A stretch of DNA of 64,000 bases from Arctopsyche grandis (GCF_051622035.1 NC_135367.1:14684501-14748500); one strand, 5' to 3'; counted from the first letter of the stretch, positions 12,676 to 25,949 are shown. Made by a program: numbers and translations. Notes: generated from the letters alone by a model not told the origin.

Positions 12676-14629
12676 GGTGGAGGGTGCTTTTTCCAAGAAA
12701 GGGGGGTATTTTGGGGCTATTTTCCAGGGAACAGGGCAAACTACAAAGCTAGAGAGCAAAAAAAAAAAGGTTCACCATAAAAATGAACAATGGTGCGCAG
12801 GGTCGCGCCGGCCTATGCTGATGATTCATCTGTGATGAGTAAAAAATATTTTGCTGAAATGAGATTTCAATATTCTTTCTTCATCATTTATGTCATACTG
12901 GATCTCCATACATTTATGTATACTGCTGTAAGGCTATGCGATAAAAATAGAGCGATTTTCACAGAACGCAATTAGGCTGTATGTACGTACCATGTACATA
13001 TGTATATATACACATGTACATATTTATGGAAATTGTGTCATATGGAATTGGGAGTTGTGTGAAAAGTCTAAATCCGAAAAAGCACATCTAGCCAACTTCC
13101 ATTAAATCCAGGACGGAATTGATATTTTGTACAATATGTACATATGTATATGTATCTATTGTGTTCAAACATGCACTGAACTATTGAACTTATACGACAT
13201 TGAAAGCAAAATACACAACAATAAATAATCAAATGAATAAAAAAAGGATTGAAATTCATCGAAGTTAAACAATGGTTAAAAGAGAGAGAAATGAACCTGG
13301 TCACATTAGATTTGAATATAATGGCGAAACGTCATCAGTATGCCTTGGCGGCGTGACTTTCGGTTCCGCCCCGCACCGTATAAACCTACGGAGCACCAAC
13401 ATAAAACAGAACGACTTCCATTAAAACAGCATGAAATCTCTTGTTATAGAGATGATTGGTTGCCACGTTCCCAGGCGAGAGAGAACGAGATAAACAGAGA
13501 TGGGAGAGATGCCGACCTCCTCTTTAGCGACCATCCACCTCTGGCCAAGACAAACCAACAGGTTGTTGATGTTCTTCGGTCACCTAAAAATCGAAACACC
13601 CCGATAAAACCAATAAAACGTACCTTGTCGTCTACATTTTTTATTTATTTTTCACTCTTCGGCCGACCGGAGATTAATTTTTAATTTATCGAACGGGTTT
13701 TTTTTATTATTATTTATTTCGTATGTGCTTTTCTAGTATGCATGCACGATATGTACACGCGTATGTGTTAGTGTAGTTAGAAAGAAACGTTTTCGATGGC
13801 GGTTTATTATTATTGTGGTCGTTTTCGTGCCGATCTATCTTATTTCGTGTTAATTTATAACCGGTGCCGCGTTAAGTCGAAATTTATTCGACGACGTGAA
13901 CATAAATATAATTGAACTCTGTTCATGGGACTTTCGATAAGAGCTTACTATATAAATATAGCAGTATATATTTAAAGACAAGGCTTTTCAATTTGCATCA
14001 ATCTTTGTGAAGGTTGATAAACGAGAAATCAATTTGTGTCGTACGAATTGAAATACTTTATGATAATAAATCTTAAATCAACTTAGGATTTTTTTAATAA
14101 ATCAATGTTTAATGTTAGTTGATAGTATGTCAGAAAACATATCAAATAGAATTAAAGAACATCCTAAGGAAAATGGAAAAGTCAAGTTATGTACATACAT
14201 ACATACATAAATGGGAGGAAAATTTTCAAATCGAACTCACTCATTTAAATTTATTATAATAAGATAAAAAAATATCAACCAAAAAGCGAAAAACATTAAA
14301 TTTCAAAATATGTATCTGTCATTGAAATTTCAGAGGAACTTTAGAGGGTTTTTTGCACGGATAAGGTGCAACGATTTTAACGCACTCAGAAATTTTACAA
14401 TAAGTGCAACAAAACACAAGGGATTTTTTTCTATCCTCTTAAAAGCTTTTCGCGATCGCGATGAGATCAGAATCCGACTGTAAAAGCTTGCGAAATATAA
14501 ATATGCATAAGAATAATATACACAGTCGACCCTGACACGTCCTTGGAAGGCACCTCGTTAAGAGACGAGAACTTTTAATAGGTCTTCGGCAACCTGTTAT
14601 TAAAGTGGAGCTTTCGACATCCGAGAAAA

Positions 14630-14755
14630 ATGCTCAGTCACGAAGAAAGCGAAACGGACGAACTAAAAAAAACACCCTCATGGATTCATAACAATTACGC
14701 TCGAGATGATTCCGAGGTAACCTTTGGAGACTTGTTACCGTTCTTCAGGAAAGTG
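14630..14755 (+). CDS. possible unassigned coding exon inside the fz4 intron
   Basis: A 42-codon open stretch starts MLSHEESETDELKKTPSWIH and continues to GDLLPFFRK, ending at a donor-like AAA|GTGCGT. The frame then runs into microsatellite-like sequence, so the coding part, if real, should stop at the donor. Composition looks more protein-like than nearby ORFs. I do not recognise a family and found no matching second exon. It would be nested on the opposite strand to fz4. Confidence 0.25.
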
Positions 14756-15560
14756 CGTAAAAATGCATACATACTAATATATGTATGTATGTATGTTTTG
14801 TGTATTAATTTTTACTTATTTTACAATATGTTGACTGCGTAGTAAAAGGAAGTCGATGCCGAGAGATGGAAATGCTATGTTTTATGGTCCAATTAGGTGT
14901 TTCGATTCATTCGCATGATAAAATCTACAAAAAAAAAATCAACGTGCGTGTATAAAACAAGTCGGCAAGCTGCGGGATGTTTTCACTTACGAAAAAATCG
15001 TAAAAATTTAAATGTATAATAAATTGCATTTATTGGCGGGTTAGAACGAAAAAATTACAAGGTGCGAAAAGAGCTTATAATATTATTATTATTATACTGA
15101 GAAAGAAAATTAACAAAATTTCTTCAAACTCGAAGTTGAAAAAGTCGAAAAGACATCTCTGCATATTTCGAATAAGGTTGCATGGATGTAAATTTAAATA
15201 TTAATTTACACAATGTACTGTGTGAAATTGATAAAAAGTATACAATAAAATTTACGTAACAGATCATAAATCAACAACAAAAAATAACACGTTTAGCATG
15301 TTTTAATTGCTACTGTTGAAACACAGACACATAGATACAATTTGAAGCAGTAAAAAAAAAATATTAAATAAATTATGCAAGACGGCTTCGACCTGAGTGA
15401 TTTCGGTCAGAGCTAGGGTGGATTTTTTAAGTAAAATAAAACTTAGCTCTCTTAGCTTAAGATTTATTTTACCAGTTGAGGTAAAAATATATAAACTTAT
15501 GTAATTTATCATACCTACTACATGTAAAAAAAGTTTCAATCTGATCTGTTGAGTGGCTTA

Positions 15561-15722
15561 GGGCCGGGCCGCACCGTGCGACTTGCGAGCGACTTGGTTG
15601 AGGACGACCAGACCAATGCATGCAGGTAGATGGGACCCGTCAACTTGTTTGTCGCACACATTTCCATACATTTTTTCATGTCGCGCAACTAGTCGGCCAA
15701 GTTGCACGATGCGGCCCGGCCC
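15561..15722. mobile_element. Harbinger-like MITE with TTA duplication, copy 1
   Basis: 162 bp with inverted termini GGGCCGGGCCGCACCGTGCG / GGGCCGGGCCGCATCGTGCA, flanked by TTA at 15558-15560 and 15723-15725. A 3-bp TTA duplication fits the PIF/Harbinger type. A diverged second copy lies at 44120-44293 in reverse orientation. Confidence 0.75.
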
Positions 15723-15947
15723 TTAGGAGATAATTGAATCCACAAACTTAAAACAACGACACGTATAAGGGGAGGTACCACTTCCGGGCAACTTAAAAAA
15801 AAAAAAATTATGTCATATTTTGATTACCATTTCAGTAACTGATAATAAGTTCAAGTTCGAAAGGAGTAACAATATTCAAAAAATCTCTGAAATACACAGA
15901 CTACCTAACACAATAACACAAACACATTAAGCCATGTATGTAAACGT

Positions 15948-15965
15948 GATCACTGATCAGTGATC
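15948..15965. repeat. perfect 18-bp palindrome
   Basis: GATCACTGATCAGTGATC reads the same on both strands. It is short and may be chance or a binding site. Confidence 0.5.
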
Positions 15966-17354
15966 GATTCTGAGTTAAAATCAGTCATCACGAGTTCGAA
16001 TTTTCGAATGACCACAAAACTTCATCTATTGTTACTAACTTACTACGTACATATGTTGGTAGATTGAGTAAGTAGATTACATAGATTAAGTAAAAAATGC
16101 AATTAACCTAAGCACTGTTCCACCTTGTAAAAAAAAAAAGTGTTGAAATGTGAGTCGATGACGTACACATCGTACATATGTATGTACATACATACTGCAT
16201 CAAAAAGTGTGATTAAATGCAAATTTTCTTAATTAAATTTGTTCAAAATTGGAAACTGGAAAAGAATTTTCATCGAAGAGAATCAATCAATATACGCTTC
16301 GTCGAAATTGCAAATTTTATTTCTGCACGAAAAAAAACCCGTCCGCGAAAATATTCGTACATTGTCGACATAATTATAATAAAAATATATTATTATTCGA
16401 CGAATTAATTAAGTTGCGAAAAAACATGAATAATAAAATTATACACTTCGGTACGAATTTTTCAAGTTTTTCCAAGTTACTTATACGCACATATAATGAG
16501 TGCGAAGGTGAGTAAACGCCCGTATAATATAATAAATAAACGTTTCCCTGGCGTTAAGCTCGATAATTTATTATTTATTTTTTGGAGAATAATTACAGGT
16601 GTTGTACCGAATGCTCACTTCTACCTGCTGAATTCTACGAATACAATGAATTGTTAAAACAAAAACAAAATTATACCGTGCCGCGAAACCATAATTGATA
16701 CGTGTGATATTTTTTATTTATTTATTTAAATAATAAAAAAAAACGAATAATCCAAGTTTCACAACGCAAAAACGGTCGGCTAAACAAATATCATTATAAT
16801 AATCGAGTACATATTAATATTATTGTTTTAATAATAATATATTCAAGGTGTGGCACGTGCCAACACGAGACGCGATGAGATCACTGTGAATATATTTTCT
16901 ATAATGGCGAAATGCAGTTTTTTCCTCTCTCTAAATTATTAAAATCGTTCGTTAATCATACAATATGCAAATATGCGTTTGAATTTCATTTGTGGAAACA
17001 TTTTTTATCGTTTATACACGTCTTATTATACACCAGCATTAAAATGTTTGTTTTTAATACATTTTTTTGGTCGATGTCAGTGTCTAATTTGCATTTAGAT
17101 ATAAGGCAGTGTTTGGTCATTATAATATGCCAACTTATATAAAATCAAACAAACCATGTACATAAATATACGTTGCAATTATTTATAATAGTTGCACTTC
17201 AACGCTTCATAAAATTCACACGAGTAAACGTGTAAAATAAACATATGTACATATATAATATGTACATATGTAGTATGTGATATGTATGTGTATAAGAATA
17301 CTATACACATGTATGTACATTTAATAAAATACTATATACACACATTTACCAGTA

Positions 17355-17575
17355 ACATTGTGTTTAGCGTATAATGTTAACAACTGATGGGTCACCGATT
17401 CGATCCCTGATTCAATGTTGTTCGCCAAACCTTGGATACATGCGACTCCAGGTCCATCGTTTCCTATCAGAGTTAGCCAATTTATCTGATTTCATTGAAA
17501 CGGTTCCTGCCAAATTGGCCACCATTATTTGAATTTAATTTCAATTTTTTTAGTAATTTTATAAATTTATATATA
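17355..17575 (+). repeat. tRNA-derived SINE copy
   Basis: Head TTTAGCGTATAATGTTAACA and B-box-like CGATTCGATCCC, then body words TCGTTTCCTATCAGAGTTAG and TTATCTGATTTCATTGAAAC as in other copies. It ends near a CATA microsatellite at about 17579-17600. Confidence 0.7.
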
Positions 17576-18357
17576 TGTACATACATACATACATACATAG
17601 TAAATATATACAAAGCTGGCCACAAGTGTCGTCTCAGGGGCAAATACAAAAGGTTAATTTATACTAGAACAGCATAGATCAGCAACTGCATGTAAACAAC
17701 AATACGAAAAATATACTTTAGTACATTCTATATGGACATATTCATATGTTCCGTAATAACTACGTGGCGTACCCGTTACAGCAGTAACCAACACGATCCA
17801 TTCCTATTATACAACTGCAGCATGTCACTGAAACGTATCAAGCAGAACCGATTTTCTTTGGCCAATGTGGAAATTCACGCATGAGGTGACGTCACACTAG
17901 CGAATGCACCCGTACTAATGAAAGTGCTGTCGTGCGCATATGAAATTTTTTGTAAACGTCATATTGTAAAAATATTAATTCGACTATAAGACGTACATAA
18001 GTAATATTCGTCACGCTCTGTAATGAATTCATATGTAAGCCGATTTTGTATTTTTTTTAAAATAGTATGAACGTATCGAAAACAGGCGGTGCTGTATTGT
18101 ATGAATTCTATTCCGTGCAGTGCTTTGCCGAGCTGTTGACGTGTATTGATGGATAATAAAAATACACATGTAGACTTTACAGACGAGGTTATCATAAAAT
18201 ATTGGGTATTACGTAGGTGTAAATCATTAGCGTTATTGATTGAATAAGTTTATTTATATTTATATTTACAACAATGTATCTGAAATGATAAAGGTTGGAT
18301 TTCAACATGAGCGACCCAGCAACACTACATACATATATACATATGTATGTATGTATC

Positions 18358-18891
18358 TTACGTCGAAGATACAACATCTATAGAAATAAGCAATTCGAAC
18401 TCCTTGCAAACGTTTACATGGAAAGTGCATAGCTTTCGCAAAATCGACCACGCTGAGGTATAATGAGATTTTCGTGCAACTAACTCGGCAGCAGCTTTTG
18501 CCACGAATGTTAAGTATGCAAATTCGAGTACATGTGCGTACGCCTCGAATGCGAATTCTCGCCCACCGAGGTCCGGTTTTTCGTGCCACCCTGTATGTAA
18601 GCAGTATTTTACCCAAGAGCGAAGACAGCAGCATCTCATAAATTGGCTTGTTTGTTGGCAAATGTATGCGGCGATATATTTCGCCGTTGTTTCGAAGAAT
18701 TTGCGAAAGGTTTTCGCAACTATAGACTGATCAATATATCTTCTTGACTTCTTATGGCATTGCAATTCGTTATATGGACGTAATTCGTTACATAGTCCAA
18801 GTGATATACCTGTCAAGTTCACGACGAAAATGGATTGAATAACGGAAAATTGTTCGTTAACAGTAAAATGCATTTTACTGTCAATGAACAA
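18358..18891 (-). CDS. unrecognised 177-codon ORF inside the fz4 intron
   Basis: Long for this AT-rich DNA. It opens MFIDSKMHFTVNEQFSVIQS and contains Cys-rich (RCCCLRSW) and Ala-rich (VAKAAAELVARKS) stretches. I see no known domain, signal peptide or membrane segment. The first codons overlap a near-perfect palindrome (18848-18893). The block contains a transposon-terminus-like GTGCCACCCTGTAT at about 18583-18597, so it may be a transposon relic. Confidence 0.2.
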   Translation of the reverse strand: MFIDSKMHFTVNEQFSVIQSIFVVNLTGISLGLCNELRPYNELQCHKKSRRYIDQSIVAKTFRKFFETTAKYIAAYICQQTSQFMRCCCLRSWVKYCLHTGWHEKPDLGGREFAFEAYAHVLEFAYLTFVAKAAAELVARKSHYTSAWSILRKLCTFHVNVCKEFELLISIDVVSST

Positions 18892-18893
18892 TT
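18848..18893. repeat. 46-bp near-perfect palindrome
   Basis: AATTGTTCGTTAACAGTAAA mirrors the right half around ATGCAT with two mismatched positions. It could form a strong hairpin. Confidence 0.7.
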
Positions 18894-18929
18894 GAGATGA
18901 TGTTTATAGAAGGCACACGTTATAAATTA

Positions 18930-18995
18930 TATAATAGACCAAACATTATAAGTTATGAATCATAACTTATAACTTTTGATGTTTGTTCTATAATA
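18930..18995. repeat. imperfect palindrome next to a hAT insertion
   Basis: TATAATAGACCAAACATTAT and TTATAAGTTATGA mirror TCATAACTTATAA and GTTTGTTCTATAATA. The right arm abuts the hAT element that starts at 18994. Confidence 0.6.
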
Positions 18996-19836
18996 GGGGT
19001 TACAAACCTATTTTTGGTCCATTTCCCCCTTTTCACCACTGTTCAAAATATAAGTACAATAGGTTTTTACTATAGGTACTTACTATGATTACGAATAAAA
19101 TGAAATTAAAATTGTAAAATAGAAAATGATCAGTAGATCAGTAGCTATTAAAATAGATATAAGATGTACTGTGAACATAATTTCGTAATAATAAAAATCA
19201 TTTAAAAATTAAATCAAAAAAATATAATTACCCCCTTCTTTTTCCTACAATCCATTTTCCAACAAAATTTCCAGCATTTTGAAAGCATAGAGTTTCCCAA
19301 ATTGTATGTATTTTTTTTTCTGTTTTGCTATCTCTAGTGCTCCAACATAAGAATTTTCAATAAGTTTACCAAAACTAACTGCATGATTGCACGTTCGCGC
19401 CAAAAAGGCCTCGACGTATGAACAAACTGTGTACAACAGCCAATAAGATCTCGCGACTTGAAAATCCCCTTTTGAATCCAGCTTTATTTTTTTAGGGCAT
19501 TCCCATGACGTTCAAAAAAGATTTTTTACCTTGTCATTGTGTTGTGGAAACATTTGATAAAACTTCGATACAAATAACATATTGAGGCCTTTCTTCTTCG
19601 TCGATAATGTGTTGTGACTTTTGGCCCAAGCATATCAATATTTGCACCGCGCAATTCACTAATATTAGTGAAGTGAAAATATGTATGAAAAAGTGTGAAA
19701 GCTTTCAAAAAAAAAGTATAAAAATCCTGCAAGCAATTCAGCAATTCGTCCCCCGGATCTTTAAAATTCCCCTCCCCTGGAGAGAATTCCCCTTCCAGAA
19801 TTCCTGGGAAATCCCCCCATTGGTTGGGAGCCCCTG
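18994..19836. mobile_element. hAT-type element, decayed
   Basis: 843 bp with ends TAGGGGTTACAAACC and the reverse of CAGGGGCTCCCAACC. It is flanked by TTCTATAA (18986-18993) and ATCTATAA (19837-19844), seven of eight matching. Internal minus-strand ORFs (63 and 112 codons) hold no firm transposase motif, so it is non-autonomous or degraded. Confidence 0.7.
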
Positions 19837-20879
19837 ATCTATAACTTACGTACGTTTCATACAATATTTAATACTTGTAGACAAGTTGTTATATCGCTTT
19901 CACAACTCGAAAGATTAAATAAACACGCTCGCGCTCTTGTCATCGTTTTAATTGAATGGCGACGACAAATTTAACTTTCACTATTCAATAATACATACAT
20001 ACGTAGCCATTGACGCAATCTAAGCCCATTTACCGCAAAAGTAATTGGCAGATTGATTGCTTTCGCAACAGATATACATATTATAGTCTTTAGTGTACCG
20101 AAATAGTCGTCTCGTTACGGATCGGGCTCGTGCTGGACGTGAATTTCGCCATTTAATACATTATATATGGCGATGATTGCCGAGACAAATTGAACGTATC
20201 GATCAAACTGTAAATGCAGTAGATAGGTATGCATTGAATGTTTTATTTGGCATTCCGGAAATGTGGCGTACGCGCCAATCAACTTCAATTATGTTCAAGT
20301 ATAATATACATACGTTTATTTACATAGATAAATGCTTATAATTAAATACACAGCATGTACAAATTTATGAGTTGTGTCATAAAAATATGCACAAATATTT
20401 GCAGAATACGATTCATTTGCAAGTAGCTACATGTGGATGTGCATATGTGTATTATGTATTCAAATTGAATTAAATATGGACACGCTGTAGTCCTTAAATT
20501 TATTTCTAAGATGTGCATGCATTATACAATTCCAAATATGATACAGTGCAGAATTTTGCACGGTTGTTGAGTCGCTAGTACAACGTTTGAATAAATTTGT
20601 GGGCGTGTGAAACCTGCCTTTGGATTATAACTGAAATCTACCCCTGACCAAAAGAGATAATGAGTTTATGTAGAAATAGTTTATAGTGTTTAGACAGTAG
20701 TGGTCGTCGCTACAGTATCAATTGATATCGCAATGTGACAGCAAAAATAAAGTATAATCAAACTGTGGTGTAGGAGGCAAATGCTGCGCATTCCATGGAC
20801 TACAAGGTACACAAACATCTACGTTCTCAAAGAGCTGGGAGTTTCATAGAGACATGCAGGAAAAAAATATTTCTTAATT

Positions 20880-21080
20880 TGGCTTTATTGCCAGGAATAA
20901 TGTGACGAGTCTAGAAAAGTTAGTAGGTAGTCACCAGAACACTAGAGAGAAGGCGAGCTATAGGACGGTCTCCCATAAGATGGTCAGACCAAATTAAAGA
21001 ACTGTCGGGATCATCCCTAAACGCTAACTTTAACTTGGCACAGAACTGAAAGGAGTTGAGGCGGAACGTCCACTGGATTC
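20880..21080 (+). mobile_element. LINE reverse transcriptase C-terminal relic (second family)
   Basis: One frame reads EKLVVTRTLERRRAIGRSPI and then RWSDQIKELSGSSL, matching the relics at 8041 and 38735. It is interrupted by a stop. Confidence 0.65.
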
Positions 21081-21164
21081 CAGATGATATCAATGACCTA
21101 TTGAGTATTGATCTTTGCACAGCATTGAGCAAACGAGGAAGAAGAAGAATCAAACGGTACTGGA

Positions 21165-21519
21165 TGACGTCATGGCAGACCGGGTCCCCTTGTATCCTGC
21201 TCGCGCACACATATGTAAATAAGACTGTGCGACAAAAAATGGGATATTTTCACACAAGCCAATGCTATTGAAATAGCGAAAAAATGACGGGAAGAATCTT
21301 TTCAAACTGGTATAAAAAGAGTGCTGGATAAGGAAAATGGCGTGTACGTTTGAAAATTTGATTTGAAGTATCCATTGGTTTTTTGGGTTGTAATTGTTGT
21401 ATTTCGTCTTGTTATTGGATCTACACATGTATGTATGTACCAGTGATATCTCCCTGTTTTTGTAGCACAGGCTTAACTGCATGTGCGCGAGCAGGATACA
21501 AGGGGACTAGGTGACGTCA
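21165..21519. mobile_element. MITE with TGACGTCA at both ends
   Basis: Inverted arms GTCCCCTTGTATCCTGCTCG occur at 21184 and, reversed, at 21507, with about 60 bp of similarity. TGACGTCA lies outside both arms (21165-21172 and 21512-21519), so it is either part of the terminus or an 8-bp target duplication (element 21173-21511). Confidence 0.65.
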
Positions 21520-21590
21520 CACCGAGTCTCCTTATATCCTGCTCGCGCACACGTAAGTAAGGCTGTGCGATAAAAAAAGGAGATTTCTAC
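21512..21590 (+). mobile_element. solitary terminus of the same MITE family
   Basis: TGACGTCACACCGAGTCTCC, then TATATCCTGCTCGCGCACAC and GGCTGTGCGATAAAAAA repeat the left arm of the neighbouring element. Weaker relatives lie at 17887 and 59330-59390. Confidence 0.55.
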
Positions 21591-23816
21591 GGCATAGCAT
21601 CACATAACATAAAAATATTAATGATTATGAAGCCATTCATAGGATATCCTTTTAACAAGAATAGTCACTTATGTTTGTAGTGTATATATTGTAAATGCAT
21701 AAACTTTGCAAGGACGCAGAAGTATTTTATCCATAAGCCACTAAATCCTCACAGCGACCCCATTTCTAATAACGAGACCCAATCACCCATCCGGCAGTTT
21801 CTTGGCGAGGACGGCGGTAATTCGTCCATTAATCATAACCAAACATCCATCAGTCTTTATCTAAACGTTTCCATCGGGAGGCGGCGGTGTGGGTGCTCTC
21901 TACAAAGCTCTCCATATGCAAGGCAAAAACGACCAAAAGTATTACAACTACACACACACACACGTACACATACATATTATACAAGAACTCGAACGTAAAC
22001 TGTCCATCGGACTCACAACGAGCCACATAATAATAATAACAAGACAGAAAACCCATTTAACATATTCAAATTCCAGCGTAGATCAAATGGGCAGATGCCG
22101 ACGAGTATGGCGCGTTCGCTGTCGTTGTTGCCAAGGCACATCCGAGTACATATGTACATCGACGCGAACGTACTGCAGTCGATCGATCGACACATGAAAA
22201 TAAATCATAACGACCTGGAGAAAACGTTTTCAAACAACAATAATTAAGTACAGCGTGTAAAGATAGCATCTGGTAGTTGTTCCCCGAAATTAAAAAGGAT
22301 TCCTCGCACTAACGACTCTCGCACGCTCGACTTCTGCTAAAAACGTTTTACGAACTAATTTATTTTTATTTTTTAACACAATTACCGTCCGACGAAATTA
22401 CGCACCAATATACCTTTATGTGTTCTCTTTAAATTAATGGCGTTAATTTCGACTTCCGCCTATTTCGGTTTCACTAACTAGTATTCGAAGTGTTAATTGA
22501 GAGGGGTTGGAAAGTGTAGGCTTACGAATACTGAGATATATGTATATTTAACACTATACATAAAAAAACAATATCGAGTTATTTGTGCGACATGCGATTA
22601 GTTCAAATACTGGAGCCAGAGGTCGACTTATTGGATGAGATGTCTATGAAAGTCAGTGTCGTTATCGAAATAAAACCAATGACACATAAAATTGGTTAAA
22701 AAATGTACTGTAAGATTATTGATTTTTATTGCATAGTAAATTATACAGAATGAGAATATACTAAAGGAAAATTGCGCCTCTACCGCAAATGTAGTCACTT
22801 TAATTGAGGTAACTACCGACGAAGATGGAACTAGAATTCAAATCTTAATGAAAAATATAATAGTATGATGCAAATTACAAATGATTTAAAATATAACAAC
22901 AATAAGAAATATTTCTAAATTGATTGAAATTCACAATTATATTCGACATGGTTTTTATTATAAACATGCTGTAATATTACAAATATTATATTTATAGAAT
23001 TCGTCAAATTTTATATGGAACAAAACGCATTCGAAATACGATGCGATATTAAAGAACCTTCAAAGAAAAATAATAAGATAAAACATTTAAGCGATCGATA
23101 GTAAATATTCACCTTTTCAACATATATTCCAATCAATTTTTTTGACGTTTTAATTTGCAACAGGTTGAACGATCCCCAGCGTCGACGACGCGGGAATGAC
23201 AGAGACGAATCTTCGGAGGAGCGCTTCGGGCGCGTCGATGGATCAATTTTTCATGAAAAGGCGAGAGGTTGTCGACTCTCAAACACCCGAGAAGACCAGC
23301 ACGAAACCAACGAGGAAGATGTGAAAGAAGTTATTGAAGGGATAAGAGGAACCGGCATGAGAACGATTTATCACGAGGCAACACGGCAATCATAGATGGC
23401 GTTGAGTGCGGCCCCGACTCGACAATCATTATTTATTCGTAGTGAAAATATAATTGGACGAGAGCCGAGGATGGAGACCAGGTCCGGAGACCTGTTTCCC
23501 AAAAGACTGGCTTCTTCGACAAAATTTTAATTGGCAGCCAATTAAAACGAGGCGGCTCCTCGTGTAGGTACAATGATTTTATGGGATACAAAAGTTTTGG
23601 ATTTAGATTGCGGCTTCTGTTGTTATTATTTTTTTTTTAAGATTTCAACAAATTATATACATCGGGCAGATAGAAGATTGGTATAAATTCACAATTCGAA
23701 TAAAAGAAAAAAAGTTGGAAAAAATCAGATGGTAGAGCAGATTGCGCTCAATGTTATATTTTATTGAATGCAAAATTCTGATCCTATCAGGTATATCAGT
23801 CTAAAACTACTTTTTA

Positions 23817-23911
23817 ATACTGATTTTAAAAGTTTTCGGATGCTTAGAACTCGTCCGTTGAAAGACAACGGACACTAAACTAGGGGTCCCCTGCGAAAAA
23901 TCAATTCTCGT
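23817..23911 (+). repeat. direct duplication, unit 1
   Basis: Shares TGATTTTAAAAGTTTTCG and GTTGAAAGACAACGG with 24258-24335, about 430 bp away. It includes the small hairpin CCGTTGAAAGACAACGG. Confidence 0.6.
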
Positions 23912-24257
23912 TAAATGAATTCCCGTTTCTATACTTGTCTCGTCGGCTTGGTAATAGGATCATCAAAGTTATCATTCCAGAAACATAATCATAAACATAA
24001 ATAATAATACCATTTTAATATTTCTACTACATATGTTACAACATATCTCAACTTTTAATTCAATATTTATTAAATTCAAATTGATTATTTTAAATTTAAT
24101 TATTATCCTGGAATTTTCAATTTAAAAGGTTTCATTACACACATGTGTTTGCTGTAATAAACATAAAATTATTATTCTTATTCAAAATTGATGGCAAATT
24201 ATATTATAATAAGTATAGAAACCGACCATCTAAACCGTCTAAAATATTTTTTTGATG

Positions 24258-24335
24258 TTGATTTTAAAAGTTTTCGAGTGCTAAGAACGCATCAGTTGAA
24301 AGACAACGGGCACTAAATTAGTCTTTCCTGCGGAT
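24258..24335 (+). repeat. direct duplication, unit 2
   Basis: Second copy of the 23817 unit with scattered substitutions and the same CTGCG end. Repeat type unknown. Confidence 0.6.
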
Positions 24336-25864
24336 AGGTTTACGCTGCAATGTTTGCAGTCTAGATATGTATATAAATAACTAACAAAAGCGATCTAAAT
24401 ACCACAAGTTCTCTTCAATCCAACAGAAACAGCACTTTCTGTAAATTGTTTACGTTCTTATCCGATACCATAATAAATAAGATATAATTAATGTGAAGTT
24501 ACGGAACCATTCTTCGTTTCGATATATATGTATCTATATTATAAACGATTTGTTTCGATTAAATCGACAGACATTCAACAGATGCTGAAACATACATAAA
24601 AATATTACGAATCATTAATTTGCATTATACATATTACTAATGAGAGACAAATACACCGAATTTTAATCGCAACGATATTGTGTTGCCCGATAAGTTTCGT
24701 AATCCTACATGGTTAAAAATGGGATCAAGATTGGACACACGCTGAATAAAACATTGATCCACACCATAATTATCTCACGCCATAATAAATTGTGTATAAT
24801 GACAGGAAATAACGACATAATCAGCCAGCATAATAATTCACACAAGTTTATGACCGGCGCGATTAAAAAGAAGCGCTAAAATTGGACACGATCCAATTTT
24901 CAAATATCATCATTTCATACGGAATTTATTGTTCAGTCATGCTATTTTAACCACGTAGATAATATAATAATTGAACGGTAGCCGAAGCCGCGATTGATAA
25001 AGAAGAATAAATGGATTCATTCACAAAAATATTATTATTGATCGAAAATACAAGAAGCCTACACCCGTCGAGATAAGACGTTGCTTATCAGCGAGAAAAC
25101 AAACTTCCGATAAAATTGAGTCGTGTGAAGTTGTCAATGTATCCGATGGCAATCGGATCATCTACGGTCGAAGAAATAGTAGACGAGTGGACTTTAAATA
25201 AATTAACAAAAATAGAAGGTGGTAAAAAAATTTCAATGACTTCATCTGTGTTTGAATTGTAAAACGTTTATTGGACCGCAAGCTCGACGAAATTAGCGCC
25301 AATAAAATGATTATTCGAAAATTCAACAACGAGTTCACAGAATCCCGGGTGTTGAACGTGTGATTATTTTCAATCTAGTTTTTGATAGAGGAAGTGGGTG
25401 TTTATTTGGTTTGACTTACGGTACTATGAAAAGCAGAATAATATAAATCTCTCGGATCAAAATTGAGTGCGTAAATATATTAAATAATAATATTTAATTC
25501 AAAACAATACGGGATAGTCTACGTAAGAGAAATATGGTCCCGCGTCAAAATATGCTGCAATAAATTATTAACAGCTTAAAATAATGCCAAAATTATACTT
25601 TCAGTTTATTATTGTAATACATATGTAGATACACTTATATATAAGAGATAAGAGATATAAAAAATGACGCCTTAAACGAAGACCGTGTGAAACGTAAAGG
25701 AGGTTTGTAATACACATAACGGAGAAGTTTTAATACTAATAAAATCAAAGGCGATTGCATAGACTTAATCTAGACAATTTTAATTTAATAGTAGGCCTCG
25801 GTGAGGTAGATAATAATTGTACGTGTTTGACCAATTGATTAAATATAATAAAACCAGAGTATAC

Positions 25865-25949
<85 letters not shown>
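25865..25949. repeat. AT dinucleotide microsatellite
   Basis: About 85 bp of uninterrupted TA. The ORFs running through it on both strands are artefacts. Confidence 0.95.

Noticed and set aside
13340..13684. 114-codon ORF on the plus strand
   Set aside because: No domain, no splice context, and it ends in AT-rich filler; the block may be non-coding and conserved but not protein.
23165..23395. 76-codon charged ORF after a TTTGCAACAG acceptor-like site
   Set aside because: The acceptor match is tempting, but there is no donor, partner exon or recognisable motif.
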